Shown: positions 1 through 9,955 of the stretch, one piece after another
Numbering within the stretch: position 1 is the stretch's first letter
How the letters are laid out: every line of letters starts with the position of its first letter
From: Marsupella aquatica
Taxonomy: Eukaryota; Marchantiophyta
Assembly: GCA_973895155.1 (NCBI GenBank)
Contig: OZ316891.1
Span: forward strand, 14,632,001-14,696,000
DNA: 64,000 bases
Direction: 5' to 3'
Made by a program: the position numbers and the translations under genes
Notes under the pieces: model-generated
Databases searched by the model: none
Told to the model about the DNA's origin: nothing
The model's input: the letters and a program-made list of their open reading frames with translations, nothing else

Positions 1-339
1 CATTTCCAATAATACCTTTCTCCTCCTCGTCCGCATCTTCTGCCGCCTCTTGGCATCGAACGTAATAAACCTCGAGCACATTTGCTTTGCTCACTACAAG
101 ATTTGGCAGCGAGCAGCTAACGGCACCAGACAATACTCCTCCTTCGAAATCATCCCCTCTACTCTTGCTCCTGTTCAGCCCGGCTGCATAACGTTGTGAA
201 ACCAAATCCGCGTCATCCAGCAGCAACGCCTCTCCTCCTCCCTCGGCTCCTCGGACAACGGGACTATGGGTAAGGAACGCGGACGCACAAGTCTCAACCC
301 CGGTGGGGGAGTGCACCATTTTGAAGGCTGCATAGCTCA
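1..339. other. Window start without a recognised gene
   Basis: No ORF or domain is recognisable. The stretch is C-rich and could be the end of a repeat that begins outside the window. Confidence 0.4.
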
Positions 340-965
340 TAGATAGATAGATTTAATTGAGAGGGCCAGAGCCGGAGACAGACAGAGAGTTGAACGAGAA
401 CTCTCTACGCATAGCTCATTGAGAAACACAGAGAGACACACAGAGAGATGGAGCGAGAGAGAGTTGAACGAGGACTCTCTAGGTAATGCTACTTGATAGC
501 TTGCTTGAACGGGAGTACTCTGTTCCCGAGCAAAGCGAGTCTCTATGCATAGCTCATCGATCGAGACTTCCAGAAACGGAAACAGAGAGAGAGAGAGAGA
601 GTAGAACGAGAACTCTCTAGGTAATGCTGCTTGATTGCTTGCTTGAACGGGAGTACTCTGTTCCCGAGCAAAGCGAGTCTCTATGCATAGCTCATCGATC
701 GAGAGATCCAGAAACGGAGACGCAGAGCAGAGAGAGAGAGAGGTATGGGCGAGGACTCTCGAGGAAATGCTGCTCGATTCGTTGCTTGAAGGGGAGTACT
801 CTGTTCCCGAGCAAAGCGAGGTTTTGCTCGGGATCTCAGAGACAGGTCCTGTTGTCCGTGCGAAGGGTGGAGCAAAGCGAGGTTTTGCTCTGCTCTGCTG
901 GGGCTCCGGCAGAGAAACAAGTCCTCTTGTCCGTCCGAAGGGTAGGAGACTAGGACGACGGTGAC
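340..965. repeat. GAGA-rich tandem array, about 140-bp unit, 3 copies
   Basis: The landmark GGTAATGCT (GGAAATGCT in the last copy) recurs at about 482, 620 and 763, giving periods of 138 and 143 bp. Each unit carries a (GA)n block, AACTCTCTAG, CTTGAACGGGAGTACTCTG and CCCGAGCAAAGCGAG. The last copy contains an inverted repeat, CCCGAGCAAA (806-815) against TTTGCTCGGG (823-832), and a second GAGCAAA/TTTGCTC hairpin lies at 870-890. Short ORFs here are by-products of the repeat. Confidence 0.8.
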
Positions 966-1149
966 AGAGTGATGATGGAGGGTGAGCTCTTGTAGTGTCT
1001 CTCCGTAGCCCTGAACGCTAAGCGCCCTCTCTGCGAGCTATTTGCTTATGGGACCTCAAAATGAAAAGACTCATAAGAAGAAAAATATTGCACAAAAAAA
1101 TCTATATGCTATTTTGGTTAGTTTTTGCTCCATACTTGTTTTTTGTCCA

Positions 1150-1290
1150 TTCTCATTTCAGTTTTATCTTTATTTAGAGTCCATTCTCATTTCAGTTTTA
1201 TCTTTATTTAGAGTCAAAGTTTTTGCCTTATCCTTGTTTTTTGTCCCTTCTCATTTCAGTTTTATCTTTATTTGGAGGAGTCGATGTCAC
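1150..1290. repeat. Short tandem repeat, three copies of a T-rich unit
   Basis: The block TTCTCATTTCAGTTTTATCT followed by TTATTTAGAGTC (TTATTTGGAGG in the last copy) occurs three times. A diverged relative is visible at about 40720-40790, so it probably belongs to a dispersed repeat family. Confidence 0.65.
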
Positions 1291-1329
1291 TTTTGTCCAT
1301 ACTAATTTAAAATTTTGACCTTATTGAAA

Positions 1330-2215
1330 CTCATTATTAGTTTTGTCTATATGGGGAGTTACAGTCTAAAGGCTTCACTCTAGACCTAGGCCCTTAAGAG
1401 TAGGTTTCAGTTAGCACTTTTCTAATAAGATGGCCTAATGATCACCTTTGCTTGACCTTGAATGGACATACCCAAACCCTGATGGGTCCTATTCACACTT
1501 TTCATTTTAGGGTCCGATCACATAAATACCTCACTCTCTGTTTATGTATGGGATGGGATAATGACCATCTAGGCATAGGATTACTAGGCTTGAATCCTAT
1601 GATAAGAAAGCTTAGGAAAGAATCGCCGCAATTAATGGTGAAACTTTTATGAGCATTCTGGGAGCATGGTTCAAACTAGAAACCCAGCCCTGACGGTCCT
1701 TACAGTCTGTAAGTTTAGTACGGAAAAACCTTCTTGATCATGATTTTCCCAACAGGAGATTATGGAAATAATTGAGACCCCCAGAAATGGCTACATATAG
1801 GTAACCTTCATTCTAAAAACAAAAGGTTTGGCTCGAGTTTTTAGGGGCTACCATTGCCCATAATGCTCTTACTACAGTTAAAGGAGTGAGATTTATAATT
1901 TTTTTTAACTTTAGGAAATACAGGAAAATATTCCTAAAGAGGTTATCCTTGACCAGGACATTAATGCCCTGAAAAATTCAAAGGGAAATATCAGAAAGGG
2001 CATAAAGTGTTTAGGGAGGAATTCCACATTTATGGTTTAATAAACTTGTAGAGATAAGGGTGTAGGGTAACCCATGGCCTTGGGGGATTATGGGTAGTAA
2101 GGAGCAGGGCAGTGAGCCCGAGGAGGTTACACCTATGGGCCCATTGTGGCTTATCAAGCTACCGAACTGGAGGGTGAGAGTCACTAGTGGATGAAAAGCT
2201 ACTTCAGAAGCCTGA
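1330..2215. other. Intergenic, dispersed repeat fragments
   Basis: No coding potential was recognised. It holds one copy of the GGCTTCACTCTAGA motif near 1371, shared with 18.5, 39.3 and, diverged, 40.5 kb. A segment at 1830-1880 (GAGTTTTTAGGGGCTACCAT) is related to the tandem repeat at 12.65-12.96 kb. Confidence 0.5.
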
Positions 2216-2249
2216 ATTATATAATGACTAGCTCAATACCTGTGCATTG

Positions 2250-2770
2250 CACAAAATATGTTGAGGTGAAAAAAGAAGTCGAGGTGAGAAAAAGATATCG
2301 AGATGAAAAAAGATGTTGATGAGAGAAAAAATATCGAGGTGAGGAAATGAGGTCAAGGTGAGAAAAATATGGCGATGAGGGAAAAGCTGGTGAGGTGAGA
2401 AAAACATGTAAAGATGAGAAAAAGATGTCGATGAGAGAAAATATATCAAGGTTGAGGGAATGATGTTCTGGTGAAATAAAGAATGATGTCAAAGTGAAAA
2501 AAAGATGGCAAGATGAAAAAAACATAAGATGTCAAGGTGACAAAAATTGTCGAGGAGAATAAAAATGTCAAGAGTGAGAGAACAATGTCAAGTGAGAATA
2601 AAATATTGTGGTAAGATAAAGATGTCAATGTGAGAAAAGATGGCAAGGTGAGAAAAAGATGGCCAGTCAAGGAAAAGATATTGAGGAGAGATAAATATGA
2701 GAAGATTAGAAAACCATGTCAAGCTGAAAAAAGATGTCAAGGCGAGACTTGAAATTATAGGCTTTCCTTG
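2250..2770. repeat. Degenerate minisatellite, about 18-bp unit
   Basis: The purine-rich unit approximates AGATGTCAAGGTGAGAAA and repeats with many substitutions and small indels for about 500 bp. It is bracketed by related phrases, ACTAGCTCAATACCTGTGC at about 2228 and TTAATGCCCGTGTCTTGCAC near 2838. These may be edges of the element that carries the minisatellite. Long minus-strand ORFs rich in S, F and H are artefacts of the repeat. Confidence 0.75.
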
Positions 2771-3044
2771 GAATTATAGGCTTTATGATCAAAACATGTT
2801 ATTTGTGAATTCCGCCATTTCTTTTTACTAGAGAAATTAATGCCCGTGTCTTGCACAAAAGATATCAGGACAAGTAAAAGATGTAGAGATGACTTCCTGG
2901 GTGAGGTAACTGAAGATGTTGAGGACAGACAAGGAAACTATGGCAAGCTAAAGCAATGCAGATGAGAAAAGGGAACTGAGCAAGACAAAGATATTGCATG
3001 GTCCAGGCATGGTCTCTATGCGCTTATGGAGGGAGAACATTTTC

Positions 3045-3180
3045 CCATTTTTTCCTTTCTCAAATTTTCCTTTAATTTCCTTTCCCCCTGCCTTCCCTTT
3101 GTCTCACTCCCTCACCCCACTCCCTCCCCACTGCCTCCCTCTCCCCACACCTTTTTTTTTCTTTTCTTTCCCTCCAACAT
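3045..3180. repeat. Polypyrimidine tract
   Basis: About 135 bp of nearly uninterrupted C and T on the plus strand, with runs such as CCCATTTTTTCC and CACCTTTTTTTTTC. No gene is supported. Confidence 0.7.
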
Positions 3181-3370
3181 TTTGAAAAACATAAATAAAT
3201 GGAAGGAAAATTCTAATTAATGCAATGTAAAAAGAAGAATATTCCACTTCAAAAGTTAATTAACAAAAAGTAAAAAAACTCTCATACCAATGTACTTCTC
3301 GTGTAGGGGCTAGATGCCAGAAAGTATTCAAAGTAAAGTACTATATATTGATGTTAGGTATAGTCAGTAC

Positions 3371-3640
3371 TTTGGGGGTGTTATGAGAGTAGAGTACCTA
3401 CTTTATTGTAAAAGCAAGTATATTGCTTGGACATATTTTGAATCAATCCAAGGGTGTACCTTGGGTGTTATGAGAGTATTGTACCTACTTATTGTAAAAG
3501 CAAGTATGTTGCTTGGACATATTTTGAATCAATCCAAGGGTGTACCTTGTGTGTTGTGAGCATCGTGTACCTAATTATTGTAAAGTAACGCAAAGCAAGT
3601 ATATTGCTTGGACACATTAAAATCAATACAAGGGTGTCAA
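3371..3640. repeat. Tandem repeat, about 87-bp unit, three copies
   Basis: TTATGAGAGT (TTGTGAGCAT in copy 3) occurs at about 3381, 3468 and 3554. Each copy carries GCAAGTATATTGCTTGGACA and ATCAATCCAAGGGTGTACC. The first two copies are nearly identical and the third has indels. Confidence 0.85.
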
Positions 3641-3714
3641 AAAAATTTCAAAAACTATGGAGTACATATGACACTGTGGTGTTCCCTCATTTTTCGCATT
3701 TGTAAACATGCTGC

Positions 3715-4130
3715 ATCAAAACTTTTGGTCAGGACAGCATATTATGGTGTCTGATGAAAATGTTTGTTGTTGTTGGAAAGGAGACTTCCTCTATTTCTAC
3801 TACAGGAACCTGTAGTAGAAATGGACAAAGCTTTTGCTGGGGATAACATATTATAGTGTCAGATGAAAATATTTGCTGTTGCTGCAAAAGAGACTTCCTC
3901 TCTTTCTACTATAGGAACCTGTAGTAGAAGTGGACAACTTAGTGTCGTGAAAATGTTTGTTGTTGCTGCAAAAGAGACTTCCTCTTTCTACTATAGGAAC
4001 CTGTAGTAGAAGTGGACAAGTTTAGGACGGGATAACATATTATAGTGTCTGAAGGAAATGTTAGTTTCTGCTGCAAACGAGATTTCCTCTCATTCTGCTG
4101 TCGGAACCTGTAGTAGAAGTGGACATACTA
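3715..4130. repeat. Tandem array of four palindrome-bearing units
   Basis: Each unit has ATAACATATTATAGTGTCTG or a fragment of it, a GAAAATGTTTGTTGTTGCTG block, GAGACTTCCTCT and then a palindrome. The first palindrome is perfect: TTTCTACTACAGG, a 2-nt AA spacer, and CCTGTAGTAGAAA (3794-3821). The others lie at about 3903-3930, 3986-4013 and 4091-4118, with one to a few mismatches. Spacing is 109, 83 and 105 bp, so the units are uneven in length. Confidence 0.85.
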
Positions 4131-5403
4131 AGTTCAGACAGTTGAAAAGGCTAGGGCCAAAATTTCTAGGTAGAATGGAACGCACACGGTAAATGTTCTC
4201 TCCCTTCTCGTTTTCGGAACGGGCGTCAGAATCCAACCCAGCTATGTTCTCAGTCAATGTAGAGTATAGTACATGGTACCAACGGCACCCCCAAATTCTT
4301 ACTGTCCAAAGATTTTCGCTTGTCAACGGACCTACAGAAGACATGGTTAATTTCCTGTTAAGCCTAATGAAAGAGCTGGTGGATTTGATTTCAATTGATT
4401 TACACTTCCTCGGTGAACAATCAACTCATAATGCAGTTTTGGGATTTTCTGTTACATACACAATCCAATTTCGATGTTTTTCTAGATGGCAAGTTCCCTT
4501 ATGGAAGTAAGCGTAATTGGATAGAGAAGAGCTCCGAGAACCTTTTCGCACTTCCATTGATTAGCTAGTGAAAAGGCTTCGACTTCAGTCTTACTTACAA
4601 AATGAAAAGCCTTACGTTGTATTGTACTTCCGCGTTCAGTCTACTGCTCCCGGGAAGTATATCAACCTTACTCATCTGCACCATTGTGCATTCGGTGCAC
4701 CCAAAGTGAGGATGATTGCGATGATTTAAGTCTGCAAAGTGGAGGACTTCTTCCTATTAAGTTCTTCCGCCTAGAACACTAGTTTGAAAATGAGATTACC
4801 AGATTCCTCAATGGTCAAGGCACCAATCACTAGGAAGACAACAATGCATGCATACTAGAGAAGAAACTAAAATCGCTGTCATGGTGTCCCCAATCCAAAC
4901 TACACCAGTAGAAAAGAACCTCCATAATAAACACGTATAGAGATCCAGCAGACAAGTGATGCTGACTATTGGGTCCATGGTATCTGATTGATACCAATAT
5001 CTTAAGACAACACACGTGACTACTCACCATTCTCGGACCAATTAAGGAACTTTCTTCCATTGACCGCAATTCAAATTTCCGATAACTCCACTAATGCATC
5101 TCCCGCACCATCTTTACCCATAATATCATCCGATCACGATTTGGAGATTCTCAACAGGCGTGTGTAAGGCGCCCATCCACGGCCCCGAATCAAATAGCAC
5201 TATCCAGAAGCCGTCGTCACATCTAAGTATCCACGCACGCCACATGTTTTGACGGCAATTGACAGAACACCTCCACAACACTGGAACGCTGGTGATATGA
5301 AATGCAGACCTTCGAGGACTCTGACAACCTGAACTATTTTTTCAAGTTATCCTTGCAGCTGTAACATAACTTCCCGAGAGCACTTGACAGTTTCCGCCAC
5401 TGA

Positions 5404-5820
5404 TTGGAAGGGTACCCGTCAACAAAGGAGATGCTCCGAAGGCTACCCAAATCCTCACGTGCACCTCTGAGAAGCTCTCAACAAGTGAGAGGATTCTCAG
5501 AAGAGCATCTAATAAGACAGGAGGTCACGAACACCACTCTAAACCCTTTCGCCCAAAACTGTGGAATCATACTAATCTCGGAGCTGAAGACTCTAGGCCT
5601 ACAGCCATACGTGCCGTGGATAATCCAACTACAAAAAGAAGAGGCAGGCTCCATCACGGTCTACACGAGCGTCCGGCCGAATCATAAGAGAACTTGGCGA
5701 CTCAGAATGGACGGTACCACATTCGGCCAGTTGGTTTCAAAAACAGTTTCACCAAACATAGAGCAGCACCTGATGGAAAGACTTGAGCATCTAGTGTACA
5801 AGATACAGCTACAAACATGA
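5404..5820 (+). CDS. Unrecognised ORF, 138 codons
   Basis: The frame is open from 5404 to a TGA ending at 5820, but it begins at a non-ATG codon. It has no domain I recognise, no signal peptide and no membrane segment. The composition is ordinary, with a basic N-terminal third and a hydrophilic C-terminus. It sits in a repeat-rich spacer about 200 bp downstream of the RPL26 gene, which is on the other strand. It could be a remnant of a transposable element or a chance ORF; there is no evidence of expression. Confidence 0.15.
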   Translation: MEGYPSTKEMLRRLPKSSRAPLRSSQQVRGFSEEHLIRQEVTNTTLNPFAQNCGIILISELKTLGLQPYVPWIIQLQKEEAGSITVYTSVRPNHKRTWRLRMDGTTFGQLVSKTVSPNIEQHLMERLEHLVYKIQLQT

Positions 5821-6039
5821 GTAATCTAGAATGATTAAGAAGAGTTCAATTGACTCAGAGAAGTAATTTGAGAGGGCGAGTATTGACTACAAAGGCCCCT
5901 GGCAAGAATGTAGAAGGGGAATTCGCACTGAACCCCGAAATTGTAGACATACACCTCATCTCGTTAACAATTTTGGGAGTGTATTCAAAATTGCAGGACA
6001 CATGGTATTGGTCCATGGATTATAGCGCTTACAAAAGAA

Positions 6040-7257
6040 CTAATCCACGTCTTGTAGAGGAGGAGCAACATCTGCTTCCGAGAACTTTCCCTTGCCCTTT
6101 TCGGCGGCTCTACCCTTGCCCTTCCTGTCGAGGAGAGCTTTTCTATCCTTATCTAACTTCAACTTGGTAATCACCACCTTCGAAGGGTCAATACCCACAT
6201 TCACAGTGGCTCCTACACATTTACATAAATAAAGTTGCGCTCAGTATAGCTGATTTCCGCCAGAAAGCAAACTTCTAGTACTCCTCAGAAGATCCAATTT
6301 TTAGACATTCATCACAAGTAGGTGAAGGGTGGGAGGTAAGACTCACCGTTCACCTTCTCGCGGGTGATACGTTCAACATGGATCACCCATTTTCGACGGT
6401 ACACAGTTACGACCTTGCCTTCGCGACCCTTGAAAGTTCCCCGCACAACCTGGACTTCGTCATCCTTCCTGATTGGAACGGATCGGACCTGAGAGCACAG
6501 AAACCCTAATTATCAGCCCATATCTTGGTTGGATGGACACAGCGTTGTACGAAGGTTTCATAATTGCCACCACAATAAGTCTTGCAGCGGCTAGGACCAT
6601 GAGAATAGACACGAATTCCATCAGTGTTGGCAACTGAAACCATAACCCAGCTTATTTATGATCACGATGTTGAGGAACGGAGCGGAGTGCGTCCTCGTCG
6701 AACAAGTTCAAGTTCAGTAGGAAACTGAGGTGAAAAAATATAGTTCCACTGCTTCGTCAACTTTGCTGGATACCCGTGACCCCTAATTCAAAATTCGCTT
6801 TGGGCTCCAAACATAACCGTTGAACATGTTGTGCTGGAATAATAGAGATGAACGAAGGACAAGAAAGACAGCACTCACATTGTACTTGTTCTTCAAATCT
6901 GATGAAAGAGCAGCGCTCATCAACACGCGCCTCACGCTGGAGGGGGCGCTGAAATGTGCCCTCCTGGACTTGCGTCTCGAACTGCTAACTCCTGCCAACA
7001 TAAATCAGGAGGAGGATTCAACAGGACATCAATGTACACCCTTCCAGCAGCAAGTATCTCAAATACAAATCACTTCACATCTTTCCAGTCCAACCTCCAC
7101 AAATGTGCGGCTGACTGTCTGAACCAGCATTCCATTTCATTACATTCATTGAAAACAAAAACCAAAAAAACTCCGAAACTGAGCTAGCAAAAATCACGGA
7201 CGAGCACGAACGAGCACGAACGAGAGGTTCCTTCCACTTACTCGGATTGTACTTCAT
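6040..7257 (-). CDS. RPL26: 60S ribosomal protein L26 (uL24), 4 exons
   Basis: Structural component of the large cytosolic ribosomal subunit, near the polypeptide exit. CDS exons (minus strand order): 7257-7242, 6991-6879, 6488-6347, 6212-6040. All introns are GT-AG, the phases close, and the product is 147 residues, against about 146 usual in plants. It begins [19 protein letters not shown]. The KOW-type core is split across exons 2-3 ([20 protein letters not shown]) and includes [20 protein letters not shown]. Exon 4 carries [15 protein letters not shown] and a basic tail ending LQDVD. The first exon has only 16 coding bases, so no single ORF shows the gene. An AACCCTA core at 7525-7531 in the upstream region and ATTAGGGTTT in intron 2 (6501-6510) resemble plant telo-boxes. 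Identification is very secure; the exact start is fixed by the conserved MKYNP. Confidence 0.95.
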
Positions 7258-7540
7258 GGCAGCAGATGTGTCTTTTCTCCCGCTCCTAATGAAAAAAATC
7301 CGCTCCTGGAGAAAACACGAGGTCTACAGAGCAGACGATGATCAGACTTTGATTCCGTGCTCCTTTGCTGATGGCAAACCCTCAGGAAGCCCTACTACAG
7401 AGCTCGAAAGAGCAGCTTTCCAAAGAAAGAGGAGAACTCGGTCGGCCGTTCGATGGAGGATGATCAACGTTCAGGGAAGACCCCCGAGTCACCCTAACAT
7501 GACGGCGTTGAGAGCCAAGATCTTAACCCTACCAGGTTAA

Positions 7541-8510
7541 TTTTTAATTTTTGTTTGTGCCAATTTGGCAAATGTCACCTTGTGTCAAGAAAAAGTTGAA
7601 AGTGAAGCCTTGATGATTACGAGTCTTAAAATAATTTATGGTTTTTCATCTGCAAGGCAACTAGAGAAGGTGAAGACATGAAAAAAACACAAACCCAAAT
7701 ATTTCATATTAACACAATGAAAATTAATCTAATAGAATCTTACTCTTTGTATTCCATGATGGATAATTCAACCAAATGGCCAAAAACTCTTATTCACTTT
7801 GATGTAAGTGCTTACCTACTCCTCTAGCACATCCTCACAATTAAAATATATATTTGAAATCATGGACATCAAGTTGTTACAATCAAACTAAAATTTTAGG
7901 AAATGTGGTCCATGGGGGTTTCAATGAGGGTTTCAAAGACTAACATTGTGGTCCATGGGAGCATCAATTTAAGGAAAAGATCATGAAATGATGAAATGAA
8001 AATATATTTCTCATATAACTTTCTAACATAAATTTCTGAGCCTCATATCTCTGATATCAAATTTCCTTGACAGATTAAACTATGTGATTGGAACCAATTG
8101 ACATTATAAGTTAGCTAATTAGAATAATTTTAGCTTAGTTATGAAGGTTCCCAGAGGCGGGAACCCACTCTAACCACCTGGATTTAACAATAACCTGCAG
8201 CTTCTGGCTAACCGGGTTTGTGATTAGGTGGGCAACGGCTAATCAAAGAAAAGCCTGGCAAAGACTATTCACTAAGGTGGATTTTGACAGATTTTTGCCT
8301 TTAATAATACCTGAACTATATAGTGCATAATTAGTTCAAGGACCCCTTGGTTAACTCAATGAAAAGTTGCATATTGAAATTTGTTTAAATATGGAGATGA
8401 GAGGACAAAAATAATTATAGATTATTCATGGTAACAATACAAATATCTTTTGGTATTCTTATGTCCATGGAGCCCAGTAACATTACACAGAGTCCATACA
8501 ATATGTTACA
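7541..8510. other. Intergenic, no gene seen
   Basis: AT-rich spacer upstream of RPL26. No conserved coding segment or RNA gene was recognised. Two similar phrases about a CATGG-flanked GTTTCAA block occur near 7910-7970 and again in diverged form at about 9285-9330. Confidence 0.4.
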
Positions 8511-8520
8511 TTAGTGGAAG

Positions 8521-8762
8521 TGTTTTTTTTTTGGTCTTGAATGGAAATGAGAAGGAAATACAATTAGACTCCCCCCACCCCAATGTGACAGTTTTTCTGT
8601 AGGGAACCCAGACCAGGGTGAGCCCCAACTGATCCAACAGGGATCCACACCGGGAAGGAAAGAGGATTAAATCAGGCCCCCCCAGTGTGTGGAGGAGGGA
8701 TTGAACCTGGGACCTCTCAGTTCCAGGCAAATCCCCTAGCCAATTGACCTAAGCCAATTGGT
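8521..8762 (-). mobile_element. tRNA-derived SINE with 10-bp target-site duplication
   Basis: Read on the minus strand, the element starts CCAATTGGCTTAGGTCAATT, which resembles a tRNA D-arm/A box. The B box GGTTCAATCC follows at 8707-8698, then a non-tRNA body, and it ends in a poly(A) run (plus-strand T9-10 at about 8522-8532). Perfect 10-bp direct repeats TTAGTGGAAG flank it at 8511-8520 and 8763-8772. Pol III promoter boxes, A-tail and TSD together define a SINE of about 242 bp. A second relative lies at about 38640-38880, also on the minus strand, sharing GGATTGAACCTGG and CCTAAGCCAATTGG. Confidence 0.85.
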
Positions 8763-8772
8763 TTAGTGGAAG

Positions 8773-9690
8773 GGTTTCTTATGGTTCCATGGTATTCCCA
8801 TTGAAAAGAATGTGTTTTTTTTTTACATTTCCTTGGTCGTTCTCTGTACACCACAGCCCAAGAGTTTCTTACATAAAGCTGAGGTGTTTCTTTCAACCTA
8901 TAATTATTTCAAGAAATATGTCAGTAAATAGAAAATTCAAACAATTTGTTGGAAATCACTGATATATCAACCATAACCAGTCCAAAGATTATTTTCTCTT
9001 ACCCTCATTACTCATTTCTTTGATTGTTTGAAGCGTACTTTTTTAGTTTTTCATTGTTTTTACAATTACAAGATCTAGTAGTTTTTATTTGTCTTCCCCT
9101 AAACTCATATAGTCAAGTATTACTGGTTCTTTTTGCATATTAACTGTTCTTGTTTGTGATTAGTAGTGTTGATGTGGTTACACTTGCTTCCAGGTATTTT
9201 GAAAAGAGATTCACATGGAGCTCCGTAATGAGAAATTGAGATTTACTTTATTATCACTCTTTTTTCCACAGTTTTGGGATATGTGGTTTGGGGGTTTTGA
9301 AAGACCAACAATGTGGTCCATAGGATCATTTTCCATATTTTAGGCGTACTTTGATATTTATTTCAAATTGATTGATCATAATATCACTATATTAATTAAT
9401 AAGTTAAGAAAATCAACGTGGGTTAGTTACTTCACATCCTTCAGAATATAAAAACAAAATTCAGTGCTTACACCAGGATGTTTAAAGTACTCTTAAAATG
9501 TACACCACAAAATTCTTTTTAGATTTCATGGAACACTCTAAAATGTTTTCTCAGCCCAAAAGTTTAATAAATATTTATTGCGCAGAGCAGGATGACACTA
9601 CGCTAGTACAGGAGGGCTCTACGCTAGTACGTAACGTAAGAGTTGGCAAGCCCAAACGACAGCGTAAGGAATGGAGAGACGCAAATACAG
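8773..9690. other. Intergenic, no gene seen
   Basis: AT-rich spacer between the SINE and the NOP58 promoter. A weak ORF at 9498-9833 runs into the promoter duplication and is not credible as a gene. Confidence 0.4.
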
Positions 9691-9699
9691 ACCCTGTCG

Positions 9700-9880
9700 C
9701 TCAGTGCACTGCGTTAGGTTTAGGGTTTAAGGCGGATTTAGTTGGTGTGGAGAAAGTGCGTCAAAGAGTTGGAGCTCGAACGAGTGTTTCCAAGCAGATG
9801 TGCTCAGTGCACTTCGTTCGGTTTAGGGTTTAAGGCGGATTTAGTCGCTGTGCTCGAGAAGGTCCGCCAAAGAGGGGAGA
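9700..9880 (+). promoter_or_regulatory. Duplicated telo-box promoter module of NOP58
   Basis: A 103-bp period tandem duplication: TCAGTGCACT starts at 9701 and again at 9804. Each copy contains TTTAGGGTTTAAGGCGGATT, with the telo-box core at 9719-9730 and 9822-9833. Telo-boxes (AAACCCTAA on the other strand) are known promoter elements of plant ribosomal-protein and ribosome-biogenesis genes. Position 76-238 bp upstream of the NOP58 ATG fits that role. Confidence 0.7.
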
Positions 9881-9955
9881 TCAAAGTTGTGTTTCGAATC
9901 ATATCGGAAAGAGGAGGAAGGAGGATCAGGAAGGGAGAAGCGCACTACCGCGACA

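Noticed and set aside
4193-4510. 105-codon plus-strand ORF beside the palindrome array
   Set aside because: No recognised motif; not enough to call a gene.
6820-7540. Plus-strand ORFs across RPL26 exons 1-2
   Set aside because: Antisense to RPL26; their translations show no conservation.
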